This document shows positions 51,024 through 59,070 of a stretch of DNA of 64,000 bases, in pieces (the first letter of the stretch is position 1; every line of letters starts with the position of its first letter). The notes under the pieces were generated by a model, which worked only from the letters and a program-made list of their open reading frames with translations, was not told the origin of the DNA and made no database searches. The position numbers and the translations under genes are program-made. The DNA lies in the NCBI GenBank assembly GCA_002086835.1, contig MVIG01000003.1:1-64000 (forward strand). The letters are read 5' to 3'. The DNA comes from Mycolicibacterium porcinum (GTDB taxonomy: Bacteria > Actinomycetota > Actinomycetes > Mycobacteriales > Mycobacteriaceae).

Positions 51024-51275
51024 ATGTACGGATTGGCCGGAGCGGTGTTGGCCGGCAGCGCGCTGTCGGCGCTGGCGGTGGGTTTCCCCGCAGCCACGTC
51101 GGCCGCGCCGTCAGGAGTCGGGTCGGCGCAGGACACGGCGGAAGAGCTGGAACGCCAAGGCTTCCAGGTGGTGATCTACCGCGCCGGGACGGCCCCGCTG
51201 GACCGGTGCACCGTGTCGTCGGTCCGCCCGGCTCAGGTCCTCGAACAGACGGTGTACCTGTCGGCGGATTGCTGA
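51024..51275 (+). CDS. Small secreted PASTA-like hypothetical protein
   Basis: An 83-residue product with a signal peptide (hydrophobic about 4-24, TSA-AP cleavage). The mature 55 residues read AEELERQGFQVVIYR, then two cysteines (DRCTVSSVRP and the C-terminal SADC) that could form one disulfide. Short secreted proteins of this form recur in mycobacteria. I chose the ATG at 51024, since upstream residues would not be part of a signal peptide. Confidence 0.7.
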   Translation: MYGLAGAVLAGSALSALAVGFPAATSAAPSGVGSAQDTAEELERQGFQVVIYRAGTAPLDRCTVSSVRPAQVLEQTVYLSADC

Positions 51276-51418
51276 CGGCCCGATCCGGGCCGCCCCGACG
51301 TTTCACTGCGCAAAAGATCGCGTTGCCGGACTGTGTCTTCTGCCAGCCATTTGCCAGCAAAGCGTTTATCGTGCAGGTCAGTTGCGCCTCACCGGGGCGT
51401 CCAACCGATTGGAGACCG

Positions 51419-52120
51419 ATGACCACGTCAATGAGGGCCGGCGGAATCGTCATCGCCGCTGTCGCACTCGGGGTCATGCTGACCGCCTGCGGCGGCAAGA
51501 CGGTATCCGGCACCGCGACCGAGGCGACCGGGAGCAGCGAGACGAGCACCGAGCCGACCAAGACGAAGGCCGCCGAACCGGGCACCCCGGCGGCCGGGCA
51601 CCAGTACACGATCGTCGACTACATCCGTGACAACAAGATCACCGAGACGCCGGTGCACCGCGGCGATCCGGGAACACCCCAGCTGGACATGCCCATTCCC
51701 GAAGGCTGGGTGGATGCGACCTCATCCGCACCTGAATGGGCCTGGGGCGCAATCGTATCCACCGCCCCGGAGTTCTCTGCCGATCCGCCGTCGATCATCG
51801 CGCTGATGTCCAAGCTGACCGGCGACGTGGACCCGGCCAAGATCCTGGAATACGCCCCGAACGAGATCAGGAACCTGCCGGGCTACCAGAACCAGGGCGA
51901 CGGGTCGGCCGACCAACTCAGCGGATTCGATGCGTATCAGATCGGTGGCACCTACGTGAAGGACGGCGCCACCCGGTTGATCGCGCAGAAGACCGTGGTG
52001 ATCCCCGGGGCCGACGGACTGTTCGTGCTGCAGTTCAACGCCGACGGCACCGAGGATCAGATGGGTCCGCTGATGGACGCGACCGCGGCCATCGACGAGC
52101 AGACGGTCATCACGCCGTAG
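51419..52120 (+). CDS. LpqN-family lipoprotein
   Basis: A 233-residue lipoprotein with lipobox LTACG and a Thr/Glu-rich linker. The folded part is the LpqN/LpqT type: YTIVDYIRDNKITETPVHRG, PIPEGWVDA, and a C-terminal DGLFVLQFNADGTEDQ strand region. GGAGA precedes the ATG. Related to lpqT at 22326 in this window. LpqN proteins have been linked to envelope lipid transport. It overlaps the convergent gene by 11 bp. Confidence 0.87.
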   Translation: MTTSMRAGGIVIAAVALGVMLTACGGKTVSGTATEATGSSETSTEPTKTKAAEPGTPAAGHQYTIVDYIRDNKITETPVHRGDPGTPQLDMPIPEGWVDATSSAPEWAWGAIVSTAPEFSADPPSIIALMSKLTGDVDPAKILEYAPNEIRNLPGYQNQGDGSADQLSGFDAYQIGGTYVKDGATRLIAQKTVVIPGADGLFVLQFNADGTEDQMGPLMDATAAIDEQTVITP

Positions 52121-52973
52121 CCGACTGGCGGGAGAAAGCCGACGCCGCGGCCACCTGCTCAGGCGTCGGCCGCACACCCGTGTAGCGCTCGAATTGTTCT
52201 GCGGCCTGCAGCGCGATCACCTCCGCACCGGTGATGACCGGCAGGCCGGCTGCCCTGGCCGCGGTGATCAGCGGGGTTTCGGCGGGCATCGCCACCACGT
52301 CGACCACGGCGACTGCCGCCTCGATCGTGGCCGGCTCGAAGGCGCTGCGGTGTTCGTCGGGCCCGTCGGCCATCCCGATCGGGGTCACATTCACCAGGAT
52401 GGGTGCCGTCAACGTACCGACCTCGGACGCATAGTCGTAGCCGAGCGCCCCGGCCAGCGCCCGCCCGGCGTCGTGGTTACGGGCGACGACAGTGCCCTTG
52501 CGAAATCCCTTGTCCCGCAATGCCGCCCCGACGGCCTTGGCCATGCCTCCGCTGCCCCGCATCAGTACCGCGTGATCCGGGTCCAACCGTTCGACGAGCG
52601 CCTGGACGGCCAGGTAGTCGGTGTTGGAGGCGACCAGATGGCCGCCGGGCACCGACAGGTCGTTGACGATCGTGTTGACCGCGTCGATCGCCCGCGCCGA
52701 TGGTTCGATCTCGTCGACGAGTGCCATGACGTCCTTCTTGAATGGCATCGACACCGAGCAGCCCCGGATGCCCAGGGCCCGCACGCCTCCGATCGCCGCG
52801 GCGATATCGGTTGTGGTGAACGCCTTGTAGAGGTAATCCAGGCCGAGTTCTTCGTAGAGATAGTTGTGAAACCGGGTGCCGATGTTGCTGGGCCGCGCGG
52901 CCAGCGAGATGCACACCTTGGTGTCTTTGTTCAGTGGTGGCCTTCGGCCACCGGCGGTAAGCGGCGGCGTCAC
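52110..52973 (-). CDS. Shikimate/quinate dehydrogenase-like protein
   Basis: A 287-residue AroE-family protein. The substrate-binding Lys lies in SVSMPFKKDV, NTDYLA matches the NTD motif, and GSGGMAKAVGAAL is the nucleotide-binding loop. It lacks some usual shikimate contacts at the N-terminus (SLAARPSNIGTRFHN), so it is probably a paralogue and not the pathway AroE. The GTG start overlaps the acetyltransferase stop (GTGA), a translational coupling. It may be a substrate or partner of that enzyme, which is only an inference. Confidence 0.8.
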   Translation of the reverse strand: MTPPLTAGGRRPPLNKDTKVCISLAARPSNIGTRFHNYLYEELGLDYLYKAFTTTDIAAAIGGVRALGIRGCSVSMPFKKDVMALVDEIEPSARAIDAVNTIVNDLSVPGGHLVASNTDYLAVQALVERLDPDHAVLMRGSGGMAKAVGAALRDKGFRKGTVVARNHDAGRALAGALGYDYASEVGTLTAPILVNVTPIGMADGPDEHRSAFEPATIEAAVAVVDVVAMPAETPLITAARAAGLPVITGAEVIALQAAEQFERYTGVRPTPEQVAAASAFSRQSATA

Positions 52974-53971
52974 TGGCTCACCGCCCGGATCACCTGACGC
53001 GTCACGTCTTTGATCTTCGCCACCAACTCGGGGTCCAGGCTCAACGTGTCGACGGAGGGCACCGCGACGTCGGTGAGCACCACCCCGAGATCCTCACGCT
53101 CCCAGACTGCGCCGAGCCGGTCCAGGATGCGCCGCATGGCGTAGTTGTCACTCAGCACGCGTGCGGTAAACCGTTGAATTCCAAGGTAGTTCGCTGATAC
53201 CACCAGGGCGTCCATCAGGAAGGTGCCGATGCCGCGACCCTGGTAGTCGTCGCCGACGGTGAACGCCACCTCGGCCGTCGTCGCATCGTGCCCCTCGCGA
53301 ACGACCCGGGCGTCGGCGACCACCGGCCCCAGCGCGCCTTCGGTCATCACCCACACGTAGTGATCGGCGTAGTCGACCTCGAAAAGGTACTCCAGCAGCG
53401 CCTTCGTCGGCTTGCGCACGGATTGGAACCGCCGGTAGAGCGTCTCACTGGAGAATTCGACGGGACCGTTGAGAGTGCGTTCGACGTCGCCGGGCAGCAC
53501 CGGCCGCAAATAGAACCAGTCACCGTTGCGCATCTGCACCGGGATCGGCGTGATGAACCCGGCCAACCGCTGCCGGGCGATGCGCACCAGACGGTCGAAC
53601 ATTCCCGGGAGGTGCAGGATGACCTCGAATGCGTCGCGGTCGCCCACCCAGCCGCTCACGGGATCGAGGGCGGTGACCGTCGCGGTGCGTGCCGCGTCGC
53701 GCAGGAGCGCGATCTCACCGATGATCAGGCCGGGTTCGAGATCGGCCACGACGGCCTGGCCGTCGGGCCCCTCATGGACCACCCGGGTCCGCCCGGAGGC
53801 GATCAGCATGAAGGTCAGGGCCGGGTCGCCCTGCCGGATGAGCACCTGGCCCGGCACTGCCGACAGCGGCCGCAGCAGGGCGGTCAGCGGTGTCAGGACA
53901 GACGGCCGGCATCCGGCGAAGAATTCCAGTGCCGCCAGGTCGTCGGCGCTGATCTCGGTCAGATCGGCCAC
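52970..53971 (-). CDS. cAMP-regulated protein lysine acetyltransferase
   Basis: A 333-residue fusion of an N-terminal cyclic-nucleotide-binding domain (about 10-140; binding cassette GEIALLRDAARTATVTA) and a GNAT acetyltransferase (about 150-325; acetyl-CoA loop YQGRGIGTFLMDAL). The general base Glu lies in TTAEVAFTV. It matches KATms/Rv0998 (MtPat), which acetylates acyl-CoA synthetases such as Acs in response to cAMP. TAGCCT lies 6 nt before the GTG. The shikimate-dehydrogenase-like gene is coupled downstream. Confidence 0.95.
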   Translation of the reverse strand: MADLTEISADDLAALEFFAGCRPSVLTPLTALLRPLSAVPGQVLIRQGDPALTFMLIASGRTRVVHEGPDGQAVVADLEPGLIIGEIALLRDAARTATVTALDPVSGWVGDRDAFEVILHLPGMFDRLVRIARQRLAGFITPIPVQMRNGDWFYLRPVLPGDVERTLNGPVEFSSETLYRRFQSVRKPTKALLEYLFEVDYADHYVWVMTEGALGPVVADARVVREGHDATTAEVAFTVGDDYQGRGIGTFLMDALVVSANYLGIQRFTARVLSDNYAMRRILDRLGAVWEREDLGVVLTDVAVPSVDTLSLDPELVAKIKDVTRQVIRAVSQ

Positions 53972-54003
53972 GGTCCCAGGCTACGGGGCTCCCGCGGGCT
54001 GGG

Positions 54004-54786
54004 TCAGGGCTTGGCGAATCCGGCCTTGGCGAGCGCCTTTTGGCCGGCCTCACCGGTCACCAGGTCGACGAAGCGGCGCGCCAGTTCGGCGTGCTGGGAT
54101 TCTTTGAGCACGGCGATGGGATAGGTGTTGACGGCCTGGCCAGCCTCGGCGAACGGCACACTGGTGACTTTGTCGCCCGCGCCGGCGGCGTCGGTGACGT
54201 AGACCAGTCCGGCGTCGGCCTGTCCGCTGGTCACCTTGCCCAGCACGTCGGTGACGGAGGTCTCCTCACTCACCGGGGACAGTGTCACGCCGCTCGCCTT
54301 CTCGACCTTTTCGGTCGCACCGCCGCACGGCACCGGCGGCGCGCACACCACAACGCTGGTGCCCGGCTTGGCCAGGTCGGCGAAAGACTTGATGTCCTTG
54401 GGATTTCCCGGCGCGACGGCAATGGTCAGGGTGTTGGTGGCGAAGGTGACCGGGGCGCCCTCGACGAGATCCGCGGCCACCGCCTTGTCCATGTTCCGGG
54501 TGTCGGCCGAGGCGAACACGTCGGCGTCGGCCCCCTGGGTGAGCTGGGTGACGAGGTCCGAGGATCCGGCGAACGAGAACTCCACCGAGGTCCCCGGGTT
54601 GTCGGTCTTGAACTGCTCGCCGATCTCGGTGAACACCGATTTCAGCGACGCCGCGGCGAACACCGTGATCGAGCCGCCCGCTGCGCCGGCCGGAGCCGAC
54701 GTGTCGTCGGCCGAGGAGCAGCCGGCGATCAGGGCGCTCGCGCCCACGACGCTGAGCGCCAGGGCCACCATCCGGGCTGGGTTCAC
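54004..54786 (-). CDS. modA: Molybdate ABC transporter substrate-binding protein
   Basis: A 260-residue lipoprotein with lipobox LIAGC. ModA-type features: ITVFAAASLKSVFTEIGEQF at the N-terminus, VEFSFAGSSDLVTQL, and a C-terminal AELARRFVDLVTG. It binds molybdate or tungstate outside the cell. Its GTG start overlaps the regulator stop (GTGA). The permease and ATPase genes modB and modC do not follow; the next gene is the acetyltransferase, so the partner transporter must be elsewhere. Confidence 0.92.
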   Translation of the reverse strand: MNPARMVALALSVVGASALIAGCSSADDTSAPAGAAGGSITVFAAASLKSVFTEIGEQFKTDNPGTSVEFSFAGSSDLVTQLTQGADADVFASADTRNMDKAVAADLVEGAPVTFATNTLTIAVAPGNPKDIKSFADLAKPGTSVVVCAPPVPCGGATEKVEKASGVTLSPVSEETSVTDVLGKVTSGQADAGLVYVTDAAGAGDKVTSVPFAEAGQAVNTYPIAVLKESQHAELARRFVDLVTGEAGQKALAKAGFAKP

Positions 54787-55190
54787 GATCGTCCTTTCGG
54801 GGTTTCCACGATCACGGTCGTGGCCTTGACCACCGCGACGGCGATGCTGCCGGGTGCCAGGCCGAGTTCACGTACCGACTGGCTGCTCATCAGCGACACC
54901 ACGGTGAACGGCCCGCATTGCATCTCCACTTGGGCCATCACCCCGTCGGCGATCACGTCGGTGACCAGTCCGGCGAAGCGGTTGCGCGCCGAGCTGCCGA
55001 TGCCGAGCGGATCCTTGGGCGCCGCAGCGGCGTTGGCGCGGGCGAACGCGGCCAGCGCGGCCCCGGCGATCACCTTGCGCCCGGAACCGTCGAGGTGGGC
55101 AGGCAGGGCCCCGTCGTCGATCCAGCGCCGCACGGTGTCGTCGCTGACCCCGAGCAGTTCGGCGGCCTCGCGGACCCTGATGTCTGGCAC
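54783..55190 (-). CDS. HTH-Mop molybdate-responsive regulator
   Basis: A 135-residue protein with an excisionase-like winged HTH (VREAAELLGVSDDTVRRWID, about 3-55) joined to one Mop/TOBE domain (about 68-133; NRFAGLVTDVIADG, VVSLMSSQSVRELGL, AVVKATTVIVE). The Mop domain binds molybdate, and two subunits would form a full site. I chose the GTG at 55190 because TACGCT lies 6 nt upstream. It is coupled to modA and probably controls it. Confidence 0.88.
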   Translation of the reverse strand: MPDIRVREAAELLGVSDDTVRRWIDDGALPAHLDGSGRKVIAGAALAAFARANAAAAPKDPLGIGSSARNRFAGLVTDVIADGVMAQVEMQCGPFTVVSLMSSQSVRELGLAPGSIAVAVVKATTVIVETPKGRS

Positions 55191-55332
55191 CGGGTCAGCG
55201 TATCCGCACCGCAAGACCCCAACAACCGCAAACACGGAGAAATATCCGTTCCAGATCCGCATGTGCGCCCTTGACCGGCTCGTCCATTCACTGCTAAGCA
55301 AGTGCTCAGCATTTCGACGACGAAGGGAACCC

Positions 55333-55743
55333 TCACGAATCTTTGTGCAGCGCAGCGTTTATGAACGCGTGGTACACGGCATCGCGATGATCGGCGACAA
55401 CCTGGTACTGGGCGGCCCGAAGGACGAGGGCGCCATGATCAGCCCGCTGGTCAGCCAGAAGCAGCTCGACCGCGTACTGGGCTACATCGACCAGGGCAGG
55501 CGGGACAGTGCCGAAATCGTTTCCGGCGGTTACCGATTGGACCGCAAGGTCTACTTCGTCAAGCCCACCGTCGTCACCAACGTCGATCCAGCCACCAGCC
55601 GGCTGTACCGGGAAGAGATCTTCGGCCCCGTCGTCACCATCCTCCCGTTCGGCGGTTACAAGCAGTCGGGCGTCGGCAAGGAATTCGGATACGAGGGCAT
55701 CGACGCCTATCTCAAGACCAAGTCGATCTGGGCGCAGCTGTAG
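55333..55743 (+). pseudogene. Aldehyde dehydrogenase remnant (C-terminal, internally deleted)
   Basis: The open frame matches the C-terminal part of a phenylacetaldehyde/betaine-aldehyde dehydrogenase. It begins SRIFVQRSVYERVV, just after where the catalytic Cys should be, and continues through the EEIFGPVVTI motif. Then VTILPF joins directly to GGYKQSGVGKE, omitting about 65 residues that normally lie between (up to a second PFGGYKQSG). The join at PF suggests deletion between short repeats. The N-terminal NAD domain and Cys are missing and no credible start exists, so it cannot make an active enzyme. Confidence 0.85.
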
Positions 55744-55756
55744 CCCGGCTCTCCGA

Positions 55757-56311
55757 TTACACCGAGAAGCGGATGGCGGCGAGCTCGAGGGCCTTGCCCT
55801 CGAGCCGCTGGCCCAGATAGATCTCAGCCTGGATGAGCCGCTCGCAATGCCAGCGGATGTCCTCGGCATGCTCGCGAGACGCCGTGTAGCGCACCGCCAT
55901 GGTGCTCACGTCGATGCGGCGGGTGTCGCGCACCCGGAGGTTTTCCGACACCGAGAATCCGTCTTCCTCGGCAGCCGCGATGGCCTCCAGTACCTGCCCG
56001 ACGGCCAGCCGGATGTCACGACAACCGTTCTCGGCGATCTCGGAGGCCTCCCGCTGGATGTCGCCCTGCTTGCGCACCACCACCGCGTCGGCGCAGACCT
56101 GTTCACCCGCGGCCTCGTTGGCGGTACCCGCCCACTCCGCCCCGCCGGGCGTACAAACATTCTGCCGGTGCCACTCGAACAGTTCCTCTGACTCGGCCGC
56201 CAACTGCCGCCAGCGTGCGGCAGCATCCGCGAGATACGTTGTGTCCCAACTCTCCAGCTGAGATCGAGTCAGCTCCCCACCCAATGGACCGGCGGCGGCT
56301 ACGTCACTCAC
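55757..56311 (-). CDS. Helical protein of the T7SS-linked type, partner of the EspC-like gene
   Basis: A 184-residue, mostly alpha-helical protein. The N-terminus reads LESWDTTYLADAAARWR and WHRQNVCTPGGAEWAGTANEAA, a pattern seen at the start of large mycobacterial ESX-associated proteins, where a C-terminal enzyme or toxin domain usually follows. Here the chain ends after EIYLGQRLEGKALELAAIRF, so it is either a short form or the truncated remainder of a larger protein. It starts with GTG overlapping the EspC-like stop (GTGA). Secretion is an inference from the pairing. Confidence 0.68.
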   Translation of the reverse strand: MSDVAAAGPLGGELTRSQLESWDTTYLADAAARWRQLAAESEELFEWHRQNVCTPGGAEWAGTANEAAGEQVCADAVVVRKQGDIQREASEIAENGCRDIRLAVGQVLEAIAAAEEDGFSVSENLRVRDTRRIDVSTMAVRYTASREHAEDIRWHCERLIQAEIYLGQRLEGKALELAAIRFSV

Positions 56312-56583
56312 ATCAACTCCGCCATACCTCCGGCGTGTTGTTCGTCGATCGCGGCGTAACGAAGCGCGGCCGCGGACAAGTGCCCCGCCTGCGCCCTGAC
56401 GCGACCCGATTGGGAGGCCCGTGCGGTGATCACCGCATCGTCCATCGCCGAGACACCCGAACTGCTCGGATAACCTCCGGCGTCCGGGCGGGCAGGCGGC
56501 ACCCCCAAATCGGCAGCGATCATCTCGCTGCTAGTGGCCCCCGCACGAAGCGCCCCCGGGTCCACTCTCAGATCGTTTGCCAT
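56308..56583 (-). CDS. EspC-like (DUF2580) type VII secretion-associated protein
   Basis: A 91-residue helical protein with the DUF2580/EspC opening MANDLRVDPGALRAGA and a C-terminal helix region (GHLSAAALRYAAIDEQHA). Members are small partners of ESX-1-type substrates. It has no signal peptide, as expected for T7SS cargo. GGGGGA precedes the ATG. It forms a coupled pair with the downstream 184-residue gene; no ESX machinery is in the window. Confidence 0.75.
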   Translation of the reverse strand: MANDLRVDPGALRAGATSSEMIAADLGVPPARPDAGGYPSSSGVSAMDDAVITARASQSGRVRAQAGHLSAAALRYAAIDEQHAGGMAELM

Positions 56584-56722
56584 AGCAATCCCCCAACTGG
56601 CCAATCTGCTCCCCGAGGCTAACGGATTCGGCTGAGTTGAGCCCAGGGGCTGAGCAAGTATGCCATTGCGAACTGGCGTCGACCAAGAGTGGGTTGGTTG
56701 CCTTCCGGCCACCGAGCGGCCA

Positions 56723-57460
56723 TCAGCCGGCCATCGTCAAGCCCCCACTGACACTGAGTACTTGGCCAGTAATGAAGCTGGCATCGTCGGAGGCGAAGAA
56801 GAGCACCGCCCCGGCGACCTCCTCGGGTTTCGCCACCCGGCGGAACGGGATGGCTCTGATCAGCCCCTCGCGAACCTTGTCCGGAAGCGAATCGAACAGC
56901 GGGGTGTCGGTCGGTCCAGGGCAAACACAGTTGACGTTGATCTGATGGCGGGCCATCTCACGCGCGAGGGACTTCGTGAAGGCGATCAACCCACCCTTGG
57001 TGCCGGCGTACACCGTCTCCCCGAGACTGCCCACTCGCCCCGCATCGCTGGCAATGTTGACGATCTTTGCCGTACCTCCCTCGGCGAGGATCGTTTCGAG
57101 GAAGGCATGGGTGAGCCGGACGGGCCCGAGAAAGTTCACCGCGACCAATTCTTGCCAGAGCGTGTCGTCGTTGGACATGAACGGCTCGACCCGTTCGAAG
57201 CCCGCGGCGTTGACGATGACGGCAGGCGGTCCGTGGACGGCGACAACGTCGCCGCGCAGTGTGCTCACCGCCTGCGGGTCGGCCAGATCGACCACGTGTG
57301 CGGTGGCGTTCGCACAGTCCCGCACTGTCTGGGCGAGACCCGCCTCATCGCGGTCGACGGCGGCCACCGTGGCGCCGGACTGTGTCAACGCGGTCGCGAT
57401 GGCCCGGCCGATCCCCGAGGCTGCACCCGTGACGACGGCGACTTTGTTGTCGAAACGCAT
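56723..57460 (-). CDS. SDR dehydrogenase (BadH/FabG-like)
   Basis: A 245-residue classical SDR: VTGAASGIGRAIA, NAAGFERVEPF, a catalytic Ser in NIASDAGR, YAGTKGG and NVNCVCPGPTDTPLF. An Asp after the second strand (AAVDRDEAG) predicts NAD(H). The sequence resembles 2-hydroxycyclohexanecarboxyl-CoA dehydrogenase (BadH) more than FabG by my reading. It is divergent from an enoyl-CoA hydratase, so a shared CoA-thioester pathway is likely. GGAGGT precedes the ATG. Confidence 0.85.
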   Translation of the reverse strand: MRFDNKVAVVTGAASGIGRAIATALTQSGATVAAVDRDEAGLAQTVRDCANATAHVVDLADPQAVSTLRGDVVAVHGPPAVIVNAAGFERVEPFMSNDDTLWQELVAVNFLGPVRLTHAFLETILAEGGTAKIVNIASDAGRVGSLGETVYAGTKGGLIAFTKSLAREMARHQINVNCVCPGPTDTPLFDSLPDKVREGLIRAIPFRRVAKPEEVAGAVLFFASDDASFITGQVLSVSGGLTMAG

Positions 57461-57534
57461 TATCTGACCTCCGGATCTGCGGTGACGTGGACACTGAGGC
57501 CACTATCGAACGCACGAACAAGAAAATCAACCGC

Positions 57535-57562
57535 ATGGTCGATAATTGACTTAGATGGTCGA
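57535..57562. promoter_or_regulatory. ATGGTCGA direct repeats in a divergent promoter
   Basis: ATGGTCGA occurs at 57535-57542 and 57555-57562, 20 bp apart start to start, about two helical turns. They lie between the SDR and the hydratase genes and could be a regulator site, perhaps for the TetR protein at 58408. This is pattern evidence only. Confidence 0.4.
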
Positions 57563-57616
57563 AAAACCGTAAGTTCGGTTGAATCGCAGGTGCCACACGA
57601 AAGGGGACAATCCCCC

Positions 57617-58414
57617 ATGGATTTCTCTGATTACCAGCAACTGACACTGGACCGCCGGGAGAACGGCGTCCTGCTGATCACGCTGAACCGGCCGGAGAAG
57701 TACAACGCGGCCGACGAAGGCATGCACACCGAACTCGCCAACATCTGGAAGGACGTGGCAGCCGACCCGCAGACCCGCGTCGCCGTGATCACCGGCGCCG
57801 GTAGAGCTTTCAGCGCAGGCGGCGACCTCGCCATGGTCGAGCGGATGGCCGGAGACTACGACCGCGTCTCACACATGCTCGCCGAGATGAGCGACCTGGT
57901 CTACAACATGATCAACTGCGACAAACCGATCGTGTCGGCGATCAACGGTGTCGCGGTCGGTGCCGGCGCGGTGGCGGCCCTGCTGGCCGACGTCGCGATC
58001 ATCGCCGAGGACGCCCGGATCGGCGACGGTCACGTCAAGCTCGGCGTGGCGGCCGGCGACCATGCGGCGATCATCTGGCCCCTGCTCGCCGGGACAGCGA
58101 AAGCGAAGTACTACCTGCTGACCGGCGAGATGATCGACGGTGTCGAGGCCGAGCGGATCGGGATGGTCGCCAAAGCCCTTCCGCGCGAGGAGGTTCTGGA
58201 CGAGGCACTGCGGGTCGCGGACAACCTGGCCACCGGCGCCCAGCAGGCGATCCGGCTGACCAAGCGTGCGCTCAACAACTGGCTGCGCAACGCCGGCCCG
58301 ATCTTCGACCAGTCCGCGGCCTACGAGATGTTGACCTTCCTCGGACCGGACGTGGTGGAGGGTTACACCGCCCTGCGGGAAAAGCGCGCGCCGCGTTTCC
58401 CGTCGGCTCAGTAG
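57617..58414 (+). CDS. Enoyl-CoA hydratase/isomerase family protein
   Basis: A 265-residue crotonase. The oxyanion-hole motifs are AGRAFSAGGDLAMVERM and NGVAVGAGAVAALLADVA. At the position of the second catalytic Glu the sequence is KLGVAAGDHAAIIWP, where typical hydratases have a Glu-containing PE; the chemistry may therefore be isomerase, hydrolase or alicyclic-specific. GGGG precedes the ATG. It is divergent from the BadH-like SDR and overlaps the TetR gene by 7 bp at its end. Confidence 0.85.
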   Translation: MDFSDYQQLTLDRRENGVLLITLNRPEKYNAADEGMHTELANIWKDVAADPQTRVAVITGAGRAFSAGGDLAMVERMAGDYDRVSHMLAEMSDLVYNMINCDKPIVSAINGVAVGAGAVAALLADVAIIAEDARIGDGHVKLGVAAGDHAAIIWPLLAGTAKAKYYLLTGEMIDGVEAERIGMVAKALPREEVLDEALRVADNLATGAQQAIRLTKRALNNWLRNAGPIFDQSAAYEMLTFLGPDVVEGYTALREKRAPRFPSAQ

Positions 58415-59022
58415 AACAGGCACAGGGCCCGGTCGACGATCGCGGCACGCAATTCCGCGCGGTCATCGTCGTGCATCCCCGGCCCGATCCACACCGAGGA
58501 CTGGTTGAGAATGCCGTGCAGGCACTGCAACGCGACATTGACATCGGGACAGGTGAATTCACCGTCGTCTACCCCGCGCTGCACCACCGTGCGGAACACC
58601 GCGTCGTGACGACGCCGCATGTCCTTCATCGGCTCGTCGAAGACCGCCGGCCAGCCCCGCGGCCACGAGAACACCGCGGCCACCTCCGGCGCGGTTTCGG
58701 TGAGGATGCGGATCTGTTCATCGATCACGGCCGCGAGATGCTCGCGAGCACCGGCATTGCCCAATGCCTGCTCCCGCGCCGCCAGCCGCTGCAACACCTC
58801 CTGGGTGAGCGTTTCCAGTGCAGCGGACACCAACGCATCCTTGGACGAAAAGTAGTGGTAGAGCGTAGCTTTGGCGATATCGGTCTGCTCGGCGACGTCT
58901 TCCAGGCTCATCCCCTGGTAGCCGGACTCGGTCAGGATTCGAGTGGCCGTCTTGACGATCTCGGCCTTACGCCGGTCACGGCGGCGCGCCACGCGACTGG
59001 AGCCCGCCGGCTGATCCTCCAC
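58408..59022 (-). CDS. TetR-family regulator
   Basis: A 204-residue TetR protein: HTH ILTESGYQGMSLEDVAEQTD followed by IAKATLYHYFSSKDALV, and a ligand domain to the C-terminus. TAGGAT lies 6 nt before the GTG, a leaderless start. It is convergent with the hydratase gene and may control it and the SDR. No palindrome is evident at its own promoter. Confidence 0.88.
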   Translation of the reverse strand: MEDQPAGSSRVARRRDRRKAEIVKTATRILTESGYQGMSLEDVAEQTDIAKATLYHYFSSKDALVSAALETLTQEVLQRLAAREQALGNAGAREHLAAVIDEQIRILTETAPEVAAVFSWPRGWPAVFDEPMKDMRRRHDAVFRTVVQRGVDDGEFTCPDVNVALQCLHGILNQSSVWIGPGMHDDDRAELRAAIVDRALCLFY

Positions 59023-59070
59023 GGCCCCATCCTAACCAGGGCGGGTCGACTACTCGACCAGGTGGACGAA

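Noticed and set aside
54040..55332. Plus-strand extension joined to the aldehyde dehydrogenase remnant
   Set aside because: It is antisense to modA and the HTH-Mop gene; similarity begins only at about 55333.
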